Shown: positions 27,807 through 35,599 of the stretch, one piece after another
Layout: each line of letters starts with the position of its first letter
Position numbering within the stretch: the first letter of the stretch is position 1
NCBI GenBank assembly: GCA_023435225.1
Contig: JAEYRX010000096.1
Span: 128,340 to 192,339 of the forward strand
DNA: 64,000 nucleotides
Origin: Bacillota bacterium
Lineage (GTDB): Bacteria > Bacillota > UBA4882 > UBA8346
Direction: 5' to 3'
The notes under the pieces: generated by a model
Databases searched by the model: none
The model's input: the letters and a program-made list of their open reading frames with translations, nothing else
What the model was told of the DNA's origin: nothing
Translations under genes and position numbers: made by a program

Positions 27807-30290
27807 ATGAAAGCTGTCATTATGGCCGGAGGTAAAGGGACTAGGCTTAAGCCGTTAACCTGTAATAAGCCTAAGCCGATGGTTCCGATTGTGAACCGCC
27901 CAATGATGGAACATATAGTTTATTTACTGAAAAAATATAATTTTACCGATCTGTTGGTAACACTTTTTTATTTACCTGAGGCGGTTCAAAGTTATTTTGG
28001 GGACGGAGAGAAATTCGGAGTGAAGATGAAGTACTTCATAGAGGAAACTCCACTGGGAACTGCGGGGAGTGTTAAAAATGGCGAAGAATTTCTAGATGAC
28101 ACTTTTTTGGTAATCAGCGGTGATGCACTGACAGATATTGACTTGGAGGCGGCTGTCCGGTTTCACCGTGAAAAGAAATCAACCGCCACTCTGGTTCTGA
28201 CTAAGGTTGATACTCCGTTAGAGTATGGGGTAGTAATTATCGATGAAGACGGTAAAATTAAACGGTTTATGGAGAAGCCTAGTTGGGGAGAGGTATTTAG
28301 TGATACTGTAAATACCGGGATTTATATTTTGGAACCTAAAATATTCAATTATTTTCAACCAGGAGAGGTTTTTGACTTTAGTAAAGACCTTTTTCCAAAA
28401 CTGTTGGCTGAAGGAGAACCATTATACGGGTATGTGGCACAGGGGTATTGGTCGGATATTGGAAATCTGGAACAATATCGGCAGGCTCATTATGATGTGT
28501 TAAGCGGGAAAACAGAAATTTCAATTCCCGGTCAGGAGATTAAACCCGGAGTCTGGGCCGGTGAAGGAGTGGAGATAGCTGAAAATGCATTAATTGAAGG
28601 CCCAGCCGTCCTTGGTGATTATTGCAAAGTTTTATCCAACGTTTATATTGGAGAGTATTCGGTAATTGGTAATAACGGATTTCTCCAAAATGACAGTAGT
28701 GTTAAACGCAGTATTTTATGGGATAATTGTTATATCGGAGCTAATTCGGAGATTCGCGGGGCAACCCTTTGTAGTCATATCCATCTTAAAGGTCGGAATG
28801 CTATCTATGAGGGTGCGGTTTTGGGAGAAGACATCTCTCTCGGGGCACGAACTACAATCAAACCACAGGTGAAAGTCTGGCCGGGGAAAAATATTGACAG
28901 TGGGACTGTTTTGAATGAGAGTTTGATTTGGGCTAAAAAAGGTTCGCGGAGTTTGTTCGGTACCTCCGGAATCAGTGGTACGGTTAACCAGGAAATAACA
29001 CCCGAATTGGCTGTTAAACTTGGAGCGGTATTTGGAGCCCATTTAAAGCCCAGGGCTAAAATTGTAGTTAGTTCGGATAATTATAGGGCAGCCCGGGTCT
29101 TTAAAAGAGCATTGGTAGCTGGAGTCTTAGCTACCGGAGTCGATGTTTACGACCTAGGAACCAGCACCAGTCCGGTAACTCGCTATACAATTAACTCATT
29201 GGGGGTAAAAGGAGGAGTCCATTTACGGTTTAATCCGCAAGAAAACGATGGTCTTCAAATCGAATTTTTTGACCATGCCGGATTAAATATCGATAAAGCT
29301 AACGAAAGAGCTTTGGAAAATGCTTTTTTTAGTGAAGATTTCCCCAGAGTTGATTCGACAAGATTTGGAGAGCTGACCTTTGTGCCGCAGTTGCTCGAAC
29401 CGTACTTGCAGGGTTTAATTGAACCTGAACTTAAAGAAGAAATTATCCGGAAACATTTTAAAATAGTAGTTGATTATGAAAACGGTAGTATCTCTTTAAT
29501 GCTCTCCGGTGTATTGGAACAATTAGGGATAGATCTCCTTAGTTTAGAGAGTAAAAATGAAGACTCGACAGGGCAGCCCAGAACCTTAAGGGAAACTGCG
29601 GGAGCATTAACCGTGATGGCGGATAAGATTAGGGAAAGCAAGGCCGACTTGGGAGTAATAGTGGTTAATAATGGGGAACGCATGATTTTGTTGGATGAGA
29701 CTGGGGAAATGATTAAGGAAGAAGAATTACTCGCTCTCCTTTCTTTCCTAGTTTTAAAATATAAACCAAGCGCTACTGTGCCGGTACAAGTAACCGCTCC
29801 TCATTATATTGAAGATTTGGCCAGAGAGTATCATGGCAAAATTATCCGGACCAAAGCCAACCCACGCTCGATGATGGAAAAAGTGGCCCAGGAAAGATTA
29901 TTTCCTTCGACAGATGGCAAAAATCTCTATCAGCCTGAGTTCGACGCTTTATTTAGTTTAGTCAAAGTATTGGAGCTTTTAACCCGGGAAAATATTTCGC
30001 TCTCAGTTGCCAAGGTATTGATTCACAAAGCGGAACGCGGTTACCGGGAGGTTGAGTGTCCTTGGGAAGAAAAAGGCCGGATAATGCGGAACCTCTTTGA
30101 GGAAAATAAGGAACGGCAATTGGAGATGACCGACGGTATTAAAGTGTTCCATGAGCAAGGATGGGCTTTAGTTTTACCGGATGCAGAAGAACCGGTTTTC
30201 AAGATTTATTCCGAAGCCGGAACAATGGAGGAAGCCGATGCTTTGACCCAAATTTATATTAACCGGATTAATGAATTACAAATACAATAA
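27807..30290 (+). CDS. nucleotidyltransferase / left-handed beta-helix / degenerate phosphomannomutase fusion
   Basis: An 827-residue protein; ATG 27807 follows AAAGGAGAGG. Residues 1-240 are a sugar-1-phosphate nucleotidyltransferase (AGGKGTRLKPLT, YWSDIGNLEQY). A hexapeptide-repeat region follows to about 370. The rest has phosphohexomutase shape (FGTSGISGTVN) but the phosphoserine loop TASHNP is H472-L-R-F-N-P477 and the metal loop DxDxDR is V620-N-N-G-E-R625, so mutase activity is probably lost. Related fusions are annotated ManC/ManB in many bacteria. Likely makes a nucleotide sugar with a regulatory C-terminal part. Confidence 0.8.
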   Translation: MKAVIMAGGKGTRLKPLTCNKPKPMVPIVNRPMMEHIVYLLKKYNFTDLLVTLFYLPEAVQSYFGDGEKFGVKMKYFIEETPLGTAGSVKNGEEFLDDTFLVISGDALTDIDLEAAVRFHREKKSTATLVLTKVDTPLEYGVVIIDEDGKIKRFMEKPSWGEVFSDTVNTGIYILEPKIFNYFQPGEVFDFSKDLFPKLLAEGEPLYGYVAQGYWSDIGNLEQYRQAHYDVLSGKTEISIPGQEIKPGVWAGEGVEIAENALIEGPAVLGDYCKVLSNVYIGEYSVIGNNGFLQNDSSVKRSILWDNCYIGANSEIRGATLCSHIHLKGRNAIYEGAVLGEDISLGARTTIKPQVKVWPGKNIDSGTVLNESLIWAKKGSRSLFGTSGISGTVNQEITPELAVKLGAVFGAHLKPRAKIVVSSDNYRAARVFKRALVAGVLATGVDVYDLGTSTSPVTRYTINSLGVKGGVHLRFNPQENDGLQIEFFDHAGLNIDKANERALENAFFSEDFPRVDSTRFGELTFVPQLLEPYLQGLIEPELKEEIIRKHFKIVVDYENGSISLMLSGVLEQLGIDLLSLESKNEDSTGQPRTLRETAGALTVMADKIRESKADLGVIVVNNGERMILLDETGEMIKEEELLALLSFLVLKYKPSATVPVQVTAPHYIEDLAREYHGKIIRTKANPRSMMEKVAQERLFPSTDGKNLYQPEFDALFSLVKVLELLTRENISLSVAKVLIHKAERGYREVECPWEEKGRIMRNLFEENKERQLEMTDGIKVFHEQGWALVLPDAEEPVFKIYSEAGTMEEADALTQIYINRINELQIQ

Positions 30291-30321
30291 ATTATAACAT
30301 ATCTTGGCTAAACTAATTAGC

Positions 30322-30350
30322 TTGACAGTCTTTCGACCATATGTTAGAAT
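30322..30350 (+). promoter_or_regulatory. promoter of the tRNA-Ser pair
   Basis: TTGACA (30322-30327), 17-nt spacer, TAGAAT (30345-30350), 24 nt before the first tRNA. Near consensus for the housekeeping sigma factor. Confidence 0.88.
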
Positions 30351-30374
30351 AATTCATGCATTCCGAGTAAGCTC

Positions 30375-30463
<89 letters not shown>

Positions 30464-30549
30464 AAGAAAAAGGAAAAGTTAAAAGGGTAAAGGGTAAAAC
30501 AAAAGCATATTTTACACTTTTCTCTTTACACTTTACATTTTATTTATCC

Positions 30550-30641
30550 GGAGAGGTACCCAAGCCGGTTGAAGGGGACGGTTTGCTAAACCGTTAGTAG
30601 GTTTACGCCTAGCGAGGGTTCGAATCCCTCCCTCTCCGCCA
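30550..30641 (+). tRNA. tRNA-Ser(GCT)
   Basis: A 92-nt gene with acceptor GGAGAGG / CCTCTCC, long variable arm and encoded CCA. Anticodon GCT in GGTTTGCTAAACC. A terminator lies 10 nt downstream. Confidence 0.95.
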
Positions 30642-30651
30642 GAAAAATTAT

Positions 30652-30676
30652 AGCAGCCAACGGCTGCTTTTAATTT
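30652..30676 (+). terminator. terminator after tRNA-Ser genes
   Basis: AGCAGCC-AAC-GGCTGCT followed by a T-rich stretch (TTTAATTTTGT). Confidence 0.85.
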
Positions 30677-30703
30677 TGTCGTTTATTTCTTACTTTTATT
30701 CAT

Positions 30704-30732
30704 TTGACTTACTTTTCTTAAAATGTTATACT
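30704..30732 (+). promoter_or_regulatory. promoter of vapBC
   Basis: TTGACT (30704-30709), 17-nt spacer, TATACT (30727-30732), 25 nt before the antitoxin ATG. The antitoxin's own start region probably overlaps its operator. Confidence 0.8.
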
Positions 30733-30756
30733 TATATTGAAAAGGAGGAACCAAAA

Positions 30757-30987
30757 ATGGAATCTTCCAATGTGACTTCTAAAGGGCAAATAGTCATTCC
30801 GGCTAAGATCAGGGAGCATTATAAAATCAAGGCAGGTACGAAGGTTTTTTTCCTGGAGCAGGACGGTAATATTATTTTAAAACCTTTAACCGATGATCAT
30901 ATTAATTTACTCCAAGGTTCATGGCAAACCAAAGGAGAAGCCCTTAAACTATTAAAGTCCGAGAAAGAATCGGAACGTGAACGATGA
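30757..30987 (+). CDS. vapB: AbrB/MazE-family antitoxin
   Basis: A 76-residue protein with the SpoVT-AbrB swapped-hairpin signature SNVTSKGQIVIPAKIR and GTKVFFLEQDGNIILKP. AAAGGAGG precedes the ATG at 30757; earlier in-frame ATG has no site and would run into the promoter. These proteins bind DNA and neutralise a partner toxin. The stop overlaps the PIN-domain gene (ATGA), giving a VapBC-type pair. Confidence 0.88.
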   Translation: MESSNVTSKGQIVIPAKIREHYKIKAGTKVFFLEQDGNIILKPLTDDHINLLQGSWQTKGEALKLLKSEKESERER

Positions 30988-31397
30988 ATAGTAACAAAGT
31001 ATTGGATTCTTTCGCATTAATAGCTTATTTTGAGAACGAACCGGGTAGCGAAGAAGTCAAAGAATTGCTTAAATTTGCCAATGAATCGGAGAACCCGTTA
31101 TTGTTAACCAGGGTGAACTGGGGTGAGATTTTATACATTAGATGGCGTTCCGGTGGAGAGGAAAAGGTCCGGAAGCTTATTTATGATCTTGAAACTCTAC
31201 CAATTGATGTTGTAGAAGTTGATAGAGATTTGACAATATTGGCCGCCTCAATAAAAGCAAAATACCGATTATCGCTGGCTGATGCATATGCTGCCGCTTT
31301 GGCTAAGTCAAGAAACATGGAATTGGTTACCGGTGATCCGGAATTTAATCAATTAGTGACTGAAATCGGTATATATTGGATTAGGAAAAATCATTAA
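30984..31397 (+). CDS. vapC: PIN-domain toxin (VapC-type ribonuclease)
   Basis: A 137-residue PIN protein. Acidic metal-binding residues are seen in VLDSFALIAYF, NWGEILYI, LSLADAYAAALAKS and LVTGDPEF. VapC toxins cut tRNA or rRNA to stop growth. It overlaps the antitoxin gene by 4 bp and lies between tRNA genes, a common place for mobile toxin-antitoxin modules. Activity is likely since all four acidic positions are present. Confidence 0.88.
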   Translation: MNSNKVLDSFALIAYFENEPGSEEVKELLKFANESENPLLLTRVNWGEILYIRWRSGGEEKVRKLIYDLETLPIDVVEVDRDLTILAASIKAKYRLSLADAYAAALAKSRNMELVTGDPEFNQLVTEIGIYWIRKNH

Positions 31398-31405
31398 CAT
31401 CTTGA

Positions 31406-31434
31406 TTTACAATTTCGTAAGTTTGTGCTATAAT
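31406..31434 (+). promoter_or_regulatory. promoter of tRNA-Arg(ACG)
   Basis: TTTACA (31406-31411), 17-nt spacer ending TGC, TATAAT (31429-31434), 23 nt before the tRNA; extended -10 form. Confidence 0.82.
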
Positions 31435-31457
31435 AATTTCTTGTCAATCGAAATTAT

Positions 31458-31533
31458 GCGCCCGTAGCTCAGCGGATAGAGTGCCTGACTACGAATCAGT
31501 AGGTCGCAGGTTCAAGTCCTGCCGGGCGCACCA
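31458..31533 (+). tRNA. tRNA-Arg(ACG)
   Basis: A 76-nt gene with acceptor GCGCCCG / CGGGCGC, anticodon ACG in CTGACTACGAATCAG, TTCAAGT loop and encoded CCA. Its anticodon arm and 3' half are repeated downstream. Confidence 0.95.
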
Positions 31534-31546
31534 TATGCAAGTTACT

Positions 31547-31573
31547 ACCGTTCCGAAGGGACGGTTTATTTTT
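31547..31573 (+). terminator. terminator after tRNA-Arg(ACG)
   Basis: ACCGTTCC-GAA-GGGACGGT followed by TTATTTTT. An almost identical copy is at 31728-31757 in the duplicated unit. Confidence 0.85.
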
Positions 31574-31581
31574 AGGGTAAC

Positions 31582-31798
31582 GAGTGCCTGACTACGAATC
31601 AGAGTCGCCAAAACTGTTCCATCCCTGGAACATGGCGACAAAACGCATAGAATAATCAAAGAAGAGCCTCCTGGCGTTTCATGGTCGCAGGTTCAAGTCC
31701 TGCCGGGCGCACCATATTAAAGTTACTACCGTTCCGAAGGGACGGTTTTATTTTTTAGGTAACGAGTGCCTGACTACGAATCAGAGTCGTCAAAGCTG
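31582..31798 (+). pseudogene. tandem fragments of tRNA-Arg(ACG)
   Basis: The 21-nt anticodon arm of the tRNA (31479-31499) recurs exactly at 31582-31602 and 31764-31784. The 32-nt 3' half with CCA (31502-31533) recurs exactly at 31683-31714, again followed by the terminator and GGTAAC. The repeat period is about 181 bp. Between the first arm copy and the 3'-half copy lies a nested hairpin (31604-31639, GTCGCCA..TGTTCC / GGAACA..TGGCGAC). None of the fragments can make a tRNA. The rest of 31800-31898 shows nothing. Confidence 0.8.
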
Positions 31799-31898
31799 GT
31801 GTATCTAGTTATATTTGCTAAATGTCAAAAGATTGTCAAAGGAATTTAGGATCTTTAATAGAAACTATCCAAAATAATTTATTAAAAAGAGGTGCGGA

Positions 31899-32156
31899 AT
31901 GAATAAATTAACGGATGCTCAAAAAAGAATGATTGTCCTGGGAATCGGGTTGGCTATAGTTATTTTAGGGTTAATTCAAGGGATTACTAAAGCGGAGTTT
32001 TTTACTAAATATAAAGAGGTTATTAATGAAGTAACATTTGTGGCGATGATGATAGCAGCCGTGTTATTATTTAGTATTAAAAGAAAACAACAGACCGAGG
32101 AGCAAGCTGAACAATCTAAGATTGAGGAAACAAAGCCGGAAGAATCACAGAAATAA
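31899..32156 (+). CDS. hypothetical 85-aa two-helix membrane protein
   Basis: A short protein with two hydrophobic helices (MIVLGIGLAIVILGLI and VTFVAMMIAAVLLFSI) and a hydrophilic Glu/Lys/Gln tail. AAAAGAGGTG is the ribosome site. No family recognised. It lies in the tRNA/toxin region next to a phage-type gene. Confidence 0.6.
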   Translation: MNKLTDAQKRMIVLGIGLAIVILGLIQGITKAEFFTKYKEVINEVTFVAMMIAAVLLFSIKRKQQTEEQAEQSKIEETKPEESQK

Positions 32157-32330
32157 ATCCTTAAGAGTTAATATTTTTATGGGTTTGAGGGAATATTATA
32201 GGCCTGAGGCGAAAGGCTGAAGGCGAAAGGAAATACACCAAGCAACAGAGAAGAGTTAAAAGAAAAATATTTGGGCTGAAAAAAGATTTAAATGGACTTT
32301 TGGAAAAATGATATGTTTTGAGGGACTGGA

Positions 32331-32750
32331 ATGGAGCATTTAAATCAAGAGATAATTGTTGGGGAAACGCCAGGAGTCAGGCTGGATTCGTGGGTTAATG
32401 AGAATGTGATGATCACGCCGCCTTTGTTTGCATATAATGAGATTGGAAAGAGGGCGCCTGATTATTTCCCAGGGGGTCATAAAGAAAGGATCGCCATTCA
32501 CGACCGGGTAATGTCGGAGCAGGTTCCTAAATATTCGACGGATATTACGGCTGCCTGGAAAGTGGTGGAGGCGGTTAATTCCCGAGGTTGGCAGTTTTGT
32601 ATAAGATTGACCGAGGATGGCCGGGTTGTAGCCGAGAGCGGTTCAGCCTGTAACTCCAGTTCTTTTTTTCATGACGGGGATTACTATGAGACGGTACCGG
32701 AGGCGATTTGTAAGGCGGCATTGATGGCGATGCTGGATATTAATAATTAA
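32331..32750 (+). CDS. phage ABA-sandwich-type protein
   Basis: A 139-residue protein whose middle and end, PKYSTDITAAWKVVEAVNS, the W.F.I.L beta strands and ETVPEAICKAALMAML, match the small phage ABA-sandwich family (PF18066) as I know it. Members are common in prophages of Firmicutes and have no known function. GAGGGACTGGA precedes the ATG. No other phage gene is beside it, so it is a cargo gene or prophage leftover in a tRNA region. Confidence 0.6.
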   Translation: MEHLNQEIIVGETPGVRLDSWVNENVMITPPLFAYNEIGKRAPDYFPGGHKERIAIHDRVMSEQVPKYSTDITAAWKVVEAVNSRGWQFCIRLTEDGRVVAESGSACNSSSFFHDGDYYETVPEAICKAALMAMLDINN

Positions 32751-32768
32751 CCAAATCTATAAAATTAT

Positions 32769-32832
32769 TCTCTGGGCCTTTGTGTCTCTGTAGCCTATAA
32801 ATTAGCCACAGAGGCACTGAGATACAGAGAAA
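32769..32832 (+). repeat. CACAGAG-type palindromic repeat
   Basis: TCTCTGTAGCCTATAAATTA faces GCCACAGAGGCACTGAGATA, a diverged copy of the hairpin at 6901-6965. Confidence 0.7.
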
Positions 32833-32852
32833 AGCTTATTACATATCTATTA

Positions 32853-32874
32853 AAAAGCACCTTGCGGTGCTTTT
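32853..32874 (-). terminator. terminator of the beta-barrel gene
   Basis: AAAAGCACC-TTGC-GGTGCTTTT overlaps the stop codon of the minus-strand gene and is followed on that strand by T residues; it would work in both directions. Confidence 0.8.
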
Positions 32875-33661
32875 AAAATTTATATTGGCATTTTACTGTT
32901 AAGCCGCTGGTATCGCATGATACATCGGCGCCGGAAACGCTGTAATCAGTCATTGCTTTGGTATATTGGGCAATAGCCGTCCAGTTTTGATTGATATTCA
33001 CCTTAGTGTATATTTCCAGGGCTGAATAATCAAGATCATGGAGATGGGTGGAATCGTATTTGGCATCATTTAGATCCAGCCGTAAAGATCCGCTGGGATC
33101 GATCATCTGACGATAGGTTGCCCCCAGTTCAAGCCGGTCGATGGGTTGATAACTTACTCCAGCTCCCAAATAGGCTCCTTTGATAGTTTGTTTAATATCG
33201 GCCGAATAATCCGAAGAGACCCAGCTAAGATCCAGTGTTCCGGAGGCGGTTGTTTTATATTCAGCGTAACCAATTATTCCAGTGAGGTAAAATGATTTGG
33301 CAACTTGAAATTTGCCCCTTCCCTCAACTGAAAATATACTGTTATCTTCATCCAAATCGGCCTCAATTGTTTCGCCCGGATAAGGATTAATCTTTAACCC
33401 TGCAAGATCAGTCGTACCCCAGCTATAGTTAGCTTCTATGGTATAGTTTTGGTTGAATTCATACCCCAAATCAGCCGTATACAGTTTGCAGGGAGTATTT
33501 AGGTCTATTTTTAAATTAGCCAAATCGGGAACTTTGATTGTCAGGTCATTAGATAAATCTTCATAACCCAGACCTACATAAAAACCTTGGGCGGATACTA
33601 CTGCCGTTATCCCGAAAATTAGGCAAAGTACCGTCACAAAAATCAGATTCAGTTTCTTCAC
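32873..33661 (-). CDS. outer-membrane beta-barrel protein
   Basis: A 262-residue protein with a signal peptide (MKKLNLIFVTVLCLIFG..AVVSAQG) and alternating amphipathic strands (FYVGLGYED, YTIEANYSWGT, SFYLTGIIGYAEY, LELGATYRQM, WTAIAQYTKAM). It ends KCQYKF, with the terminal Phe used by the outer-membrane insertion machinery. The start is GTG with CGGAGGG upstream. It resembles the OmpA-barrel/porin-family group PF13505. With the OmpA-type protein it argues for an outer membrane. Function unknown. Confidence 0.8.
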   Translation of the reverse strand: MKKLNLIFVTVLCLIFGITAVVSAQGFYVGLGYEDLSNDLTIKVPDLANLKIDLNTPCKLYTADLGYEFNQNYTIEANYSWGTTDLAGLKINPYPGETIEADLDEDNSIFSVEGRGKFQVAKSFYLTGIIGYAEYKTTASGTLDLSWVSSDYSADIKQTIKGAYLGAGVSYQPIDRLELGATYRQMIDPSGSLRLDLNDAKYDSTHLHDLDYSALEIYTKVNINQNWTAIAQYTKAMTDYSVSGADVSCDTSGLTVKCQYKF

Positions 33662-33800
33662 AATAAATCCCTCCGTAATAATTATGCTTTTGGACTTGGT
33701 TCCGGTTTATAATATGAAAGAGGGATTATAAAGGTGAAATGGTTCGGCAAAATTGGTGAATGATTTGGGAGGCGAACCAGATTCTGTGAGAGTATAAAAG

Positions 33801-33829
33801 TTGTAAAAAAGGCCCGAATCTGCTATAAT
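33801..33829 (+). promoter_or_regulatory. promoter of tRNA-Arg(CCT)
   Basis: TTGTAA (33801-33806), 17-nt spacer ending TGC, TATAAT (33824-33829), 20 nt before the tRNA; extended -10 form. Confidence 0.82.
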
Positions 33830-33848
33830 ATTAATGCTAAATTATTAT

Positions 33849-33924
33849 GGCCCCGTAGCTCAGAGGATAGAGCAGCGGTTTCCTAAACCGTGTGTCGGAT
33901 GTTCGACTCATCTCGGGGCCGCCA
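33849..33924 (+). tRNA. tRNA-Arg(CCT)
   Basis: A 76-nt gene with acceptor GGCCCCG / CGGGGCC, anticodon CCT in CGGTTTCCTAAACCG, TTCGACT loop and encoded CCA. Confidence 0.94.
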
Positions 33925-33941
33925 ATGTTTGAACCTTGTTG

Positions 33942-33976
33942 GGATTGTCAAAAAAATCGTTTGACAATCCTTTTTT
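33942..33976 (+). terminator. terminator after tRNA-Arg(CCT)
   Basis: GGATTGTCAAA (33942-33952) and TTTGACAATCC (33960-33970) form an 11-bp stem followed by six T residues. Confidence 0.92.
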
Positions 33977-34085
33977 GATTGCTCCTTTAAACAAAATTAA
34001 ATCTAAATATTTCCAAGTGTGATATAATGTAACCATTACAGCAAAACGTTTGGTTTATTTAATAGGACAAGCGGGGGTGTAATTA

Positions 34086-34646
34086 ATGGGTACTGCTAAA
34101 AAACTTCGGGACCGTTTATATACACATAAAGATTTGGAGCAATTCCCGGAAGGAGAGATTTGGGAGTTGCTGGAAGGAGTACCTTATCAATTAGCGCCGC
34201 CGACAGTAAAACATCAAGAAATTTCCGGAGAAATATTTAACCAATTTTATAATTATCTCAAAGGAAAACCGTGCAAAGTTTTTGCGGCGCCTTTTGGAGT
34301 GTATTTGCCGGATACTAATAAAAGAAATAACTTTATAGTACCGGATATAACGGTGGTTTGTGATAAGATCGACGGCGATAAATATATGGGGATACCAAGT
34401 CTGGTGGTGGAGATTATATCTCCATCAAACAATGAAGCGGAGTTTATCAGAAAATTTAAACTCTATCAAACACTTAAGATTAAAGAGTATTGGATTATTT
34501 ATCCTAATGAAAAGATTGTATCAGTATTTAAGTTAAATCAAAACAATAACTACGAATTAGCTTATTATACCGATGAAAACAACAAACTCAAGGCCGGAAT
34601 ATTTGAAGACTTATATATTGATTTAAGCTTGATTTTTGTAGAGTAG
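34086..34646 (+). CDS. Uma2/DUF820-family putative PD-(D/E)XK nuclease
   Basis: A 186-residue protein of the Uma2 family (PF05685). Typical pieces are YELLEG-like EIWELLEGVPYQLAPP, the strand VPDITVVCD, PSLVVEIISPSN with the metal-binding Glu, and KFKLYQTLKIKEYWII. GCGGGGGTG precedes the ATG. These proteins have a restriction-endonuclease-like fold and are abundant in genomes with mobile DNA; their target is not established. No partner gene seen. Confidence 0.85.
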   Translation: MGTAKKLRDRLYTHKDLEQFPEGEIWELLEGVPYQLAPPTVKHQEISGEIFNQFYNYLKGKPCKVFAAPFGVYLPDTNKRNNFIVPDITVVCDKIDGDKYMGIPSLVVEIISPSNNEAEFIRKFKLYQTLKIKEYWIIYPNEKIVSVFKLNQNNNYELAYYTDENNKLKAGIFEDLYIDLSLIFVE

Positions 34647-34726
34647 TCGTCCACGCCAGCTTCCGCTGCACACCTGGACATAAATCCGGAAGAAATGTCG
34701 TTCTATTTTATAAAGGTGGTTTTATT

Positions 34727-35542
34727 TTGTTTTCAGAATCAAATCAACCACATTTTGCGGTTGAAGGTTATCTTCCCAAAGAATCTAGTGGCAAAATTAA
34801 GAGAATTACTTTTCCCGTCAGTCCGATCTGTAATATTCAGTGCCGTTATTGTACGAATGTTTTTGCACGATCCAGCGTTATGACAGATTCGGAGATATCC
34901 GTTATTACTCCAATCCAGGCCTTATCATTGTTGTCAAAAACTATGGAGGATGAACCATTGATTGCGGAGATCGGGGTTAGCGGACCAGGTGAGCCGTTAG
35001 CCACTGATGACGCTTTAGATTTTTTAGAGTTGGTGAATTTAAAATATCCGAAATTCACTAAATATCTGGGCACCAATGGTTTATTATTAGCCGATAAGGC
35101 AGAGCGGATTGCAGCTTTGGGGGTTAAAGAAGTTACCGTTACGGTCAATGCGGTAGACTTTGAAATTTTAAAAAGAATCATTCCCCAAATATTTTATAAC
35201 GGCCGTTCAATCTCCGGGGGATACGGCGCACGTCTGTTATTAGCGATGCAGTGGGAAGGAATCCGGAAAATTTCCTCATTTGGCGTCAGGGTTACGGTGA
35301 GTACGGTTGTAATTCCAGGGTTGAATGAGAATCAAATAGAGGCAATTGCCAAGTTCTCCTCTAAAATGGGGGCTTCGGCCCTAAAATTGATCCCATTGAG
35401 TCCCCAAGGCGGTTTCAAAAAGTGCCCTCCTCCCAGCCTACATCAGTTGGATTTGGCCCGCAAGACTGCTGAAAGGCACATAACGGTAATTAGAGCACAG
35501 CAAGGTAATCAGAAAATCGTTGGTTGTGTACATCAGGATTAG
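34727..35542 (+). CDS. NifB-like radical SAM protein
   Basis: A 271-residue radical SAM enzyme with the cluster motif C35-x3-C39-x2-C42 in SPICNIQCRYC. Downstream features follow NifB closely: EIGVSGPGEPLA, GTNGLLLADKAERIAALGV, VTVTVNAVD, VVIPGLNE and LKLIPLSPQGGF. The start is TTG after AAGGTGG. NifB builds the iron-sulfur-carbide precursor of the nitrogenase cofactor, yet no nif gene is near and the usual C-terminal NifX domain is absent. Two extra cysteines (KKCPPP, VGCVHQD) stand in the last third. It may make a different Fe-S product. Radical SAM call firm; product uncertain. Confidence 0.75.
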   Translation: MFSESNQPHFAVEGYLPKESSGKIKRITFPVSPICNIQCRYCTNVFARSSVMTDSEISVITPIQALSLLSKTMEDEPLIAEIGVSGPGEPLATDDALDFLELVNLKYPKFTKYLGTNGLLLADKAERIAALGVKEVTVTVNAVDFEILKRIIPQIFYNGRSISGGYGARLLLAMQWEGIRKISSFGVRVTVSTVVIPGLNENQIEAIAKFSSKMGASALKLIPLSPQGGFKKCPPPSLHQLDLARKTAERHITVIRAQQGNQKIVGCVHQD

Positions 35543-35569
35543 TAAAATATTATTACTGAAATGAAAGAA

Positions 35570-35592
35570 GCGTCCGTTCGGACGCCTCTTTT
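35570..35592. terminator. bidirectional terminator
   Basis: GCGTCC-GTTC-GGACGC flanked by AGAA/A-rich and CTCTTTTT sides; it lies between the converging radical SAM and potD genes and suits both. Confidence 0.85.
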
Positions 35593-35599
35593 TCAATTT

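Noticed and set aside
31582..31714. tRNA gene interrupted by a group I intron
   Set aside because: The insert is only about 80 nt, lacks intron core elements, and the 5' half of the tRNA is missing in the copy.
30757..33924. Intact prophage or integrative island in the tRNA region
   Set aside because: No integrase, capsid or portal gene is present; only scattered cargo and tRNA fragments.
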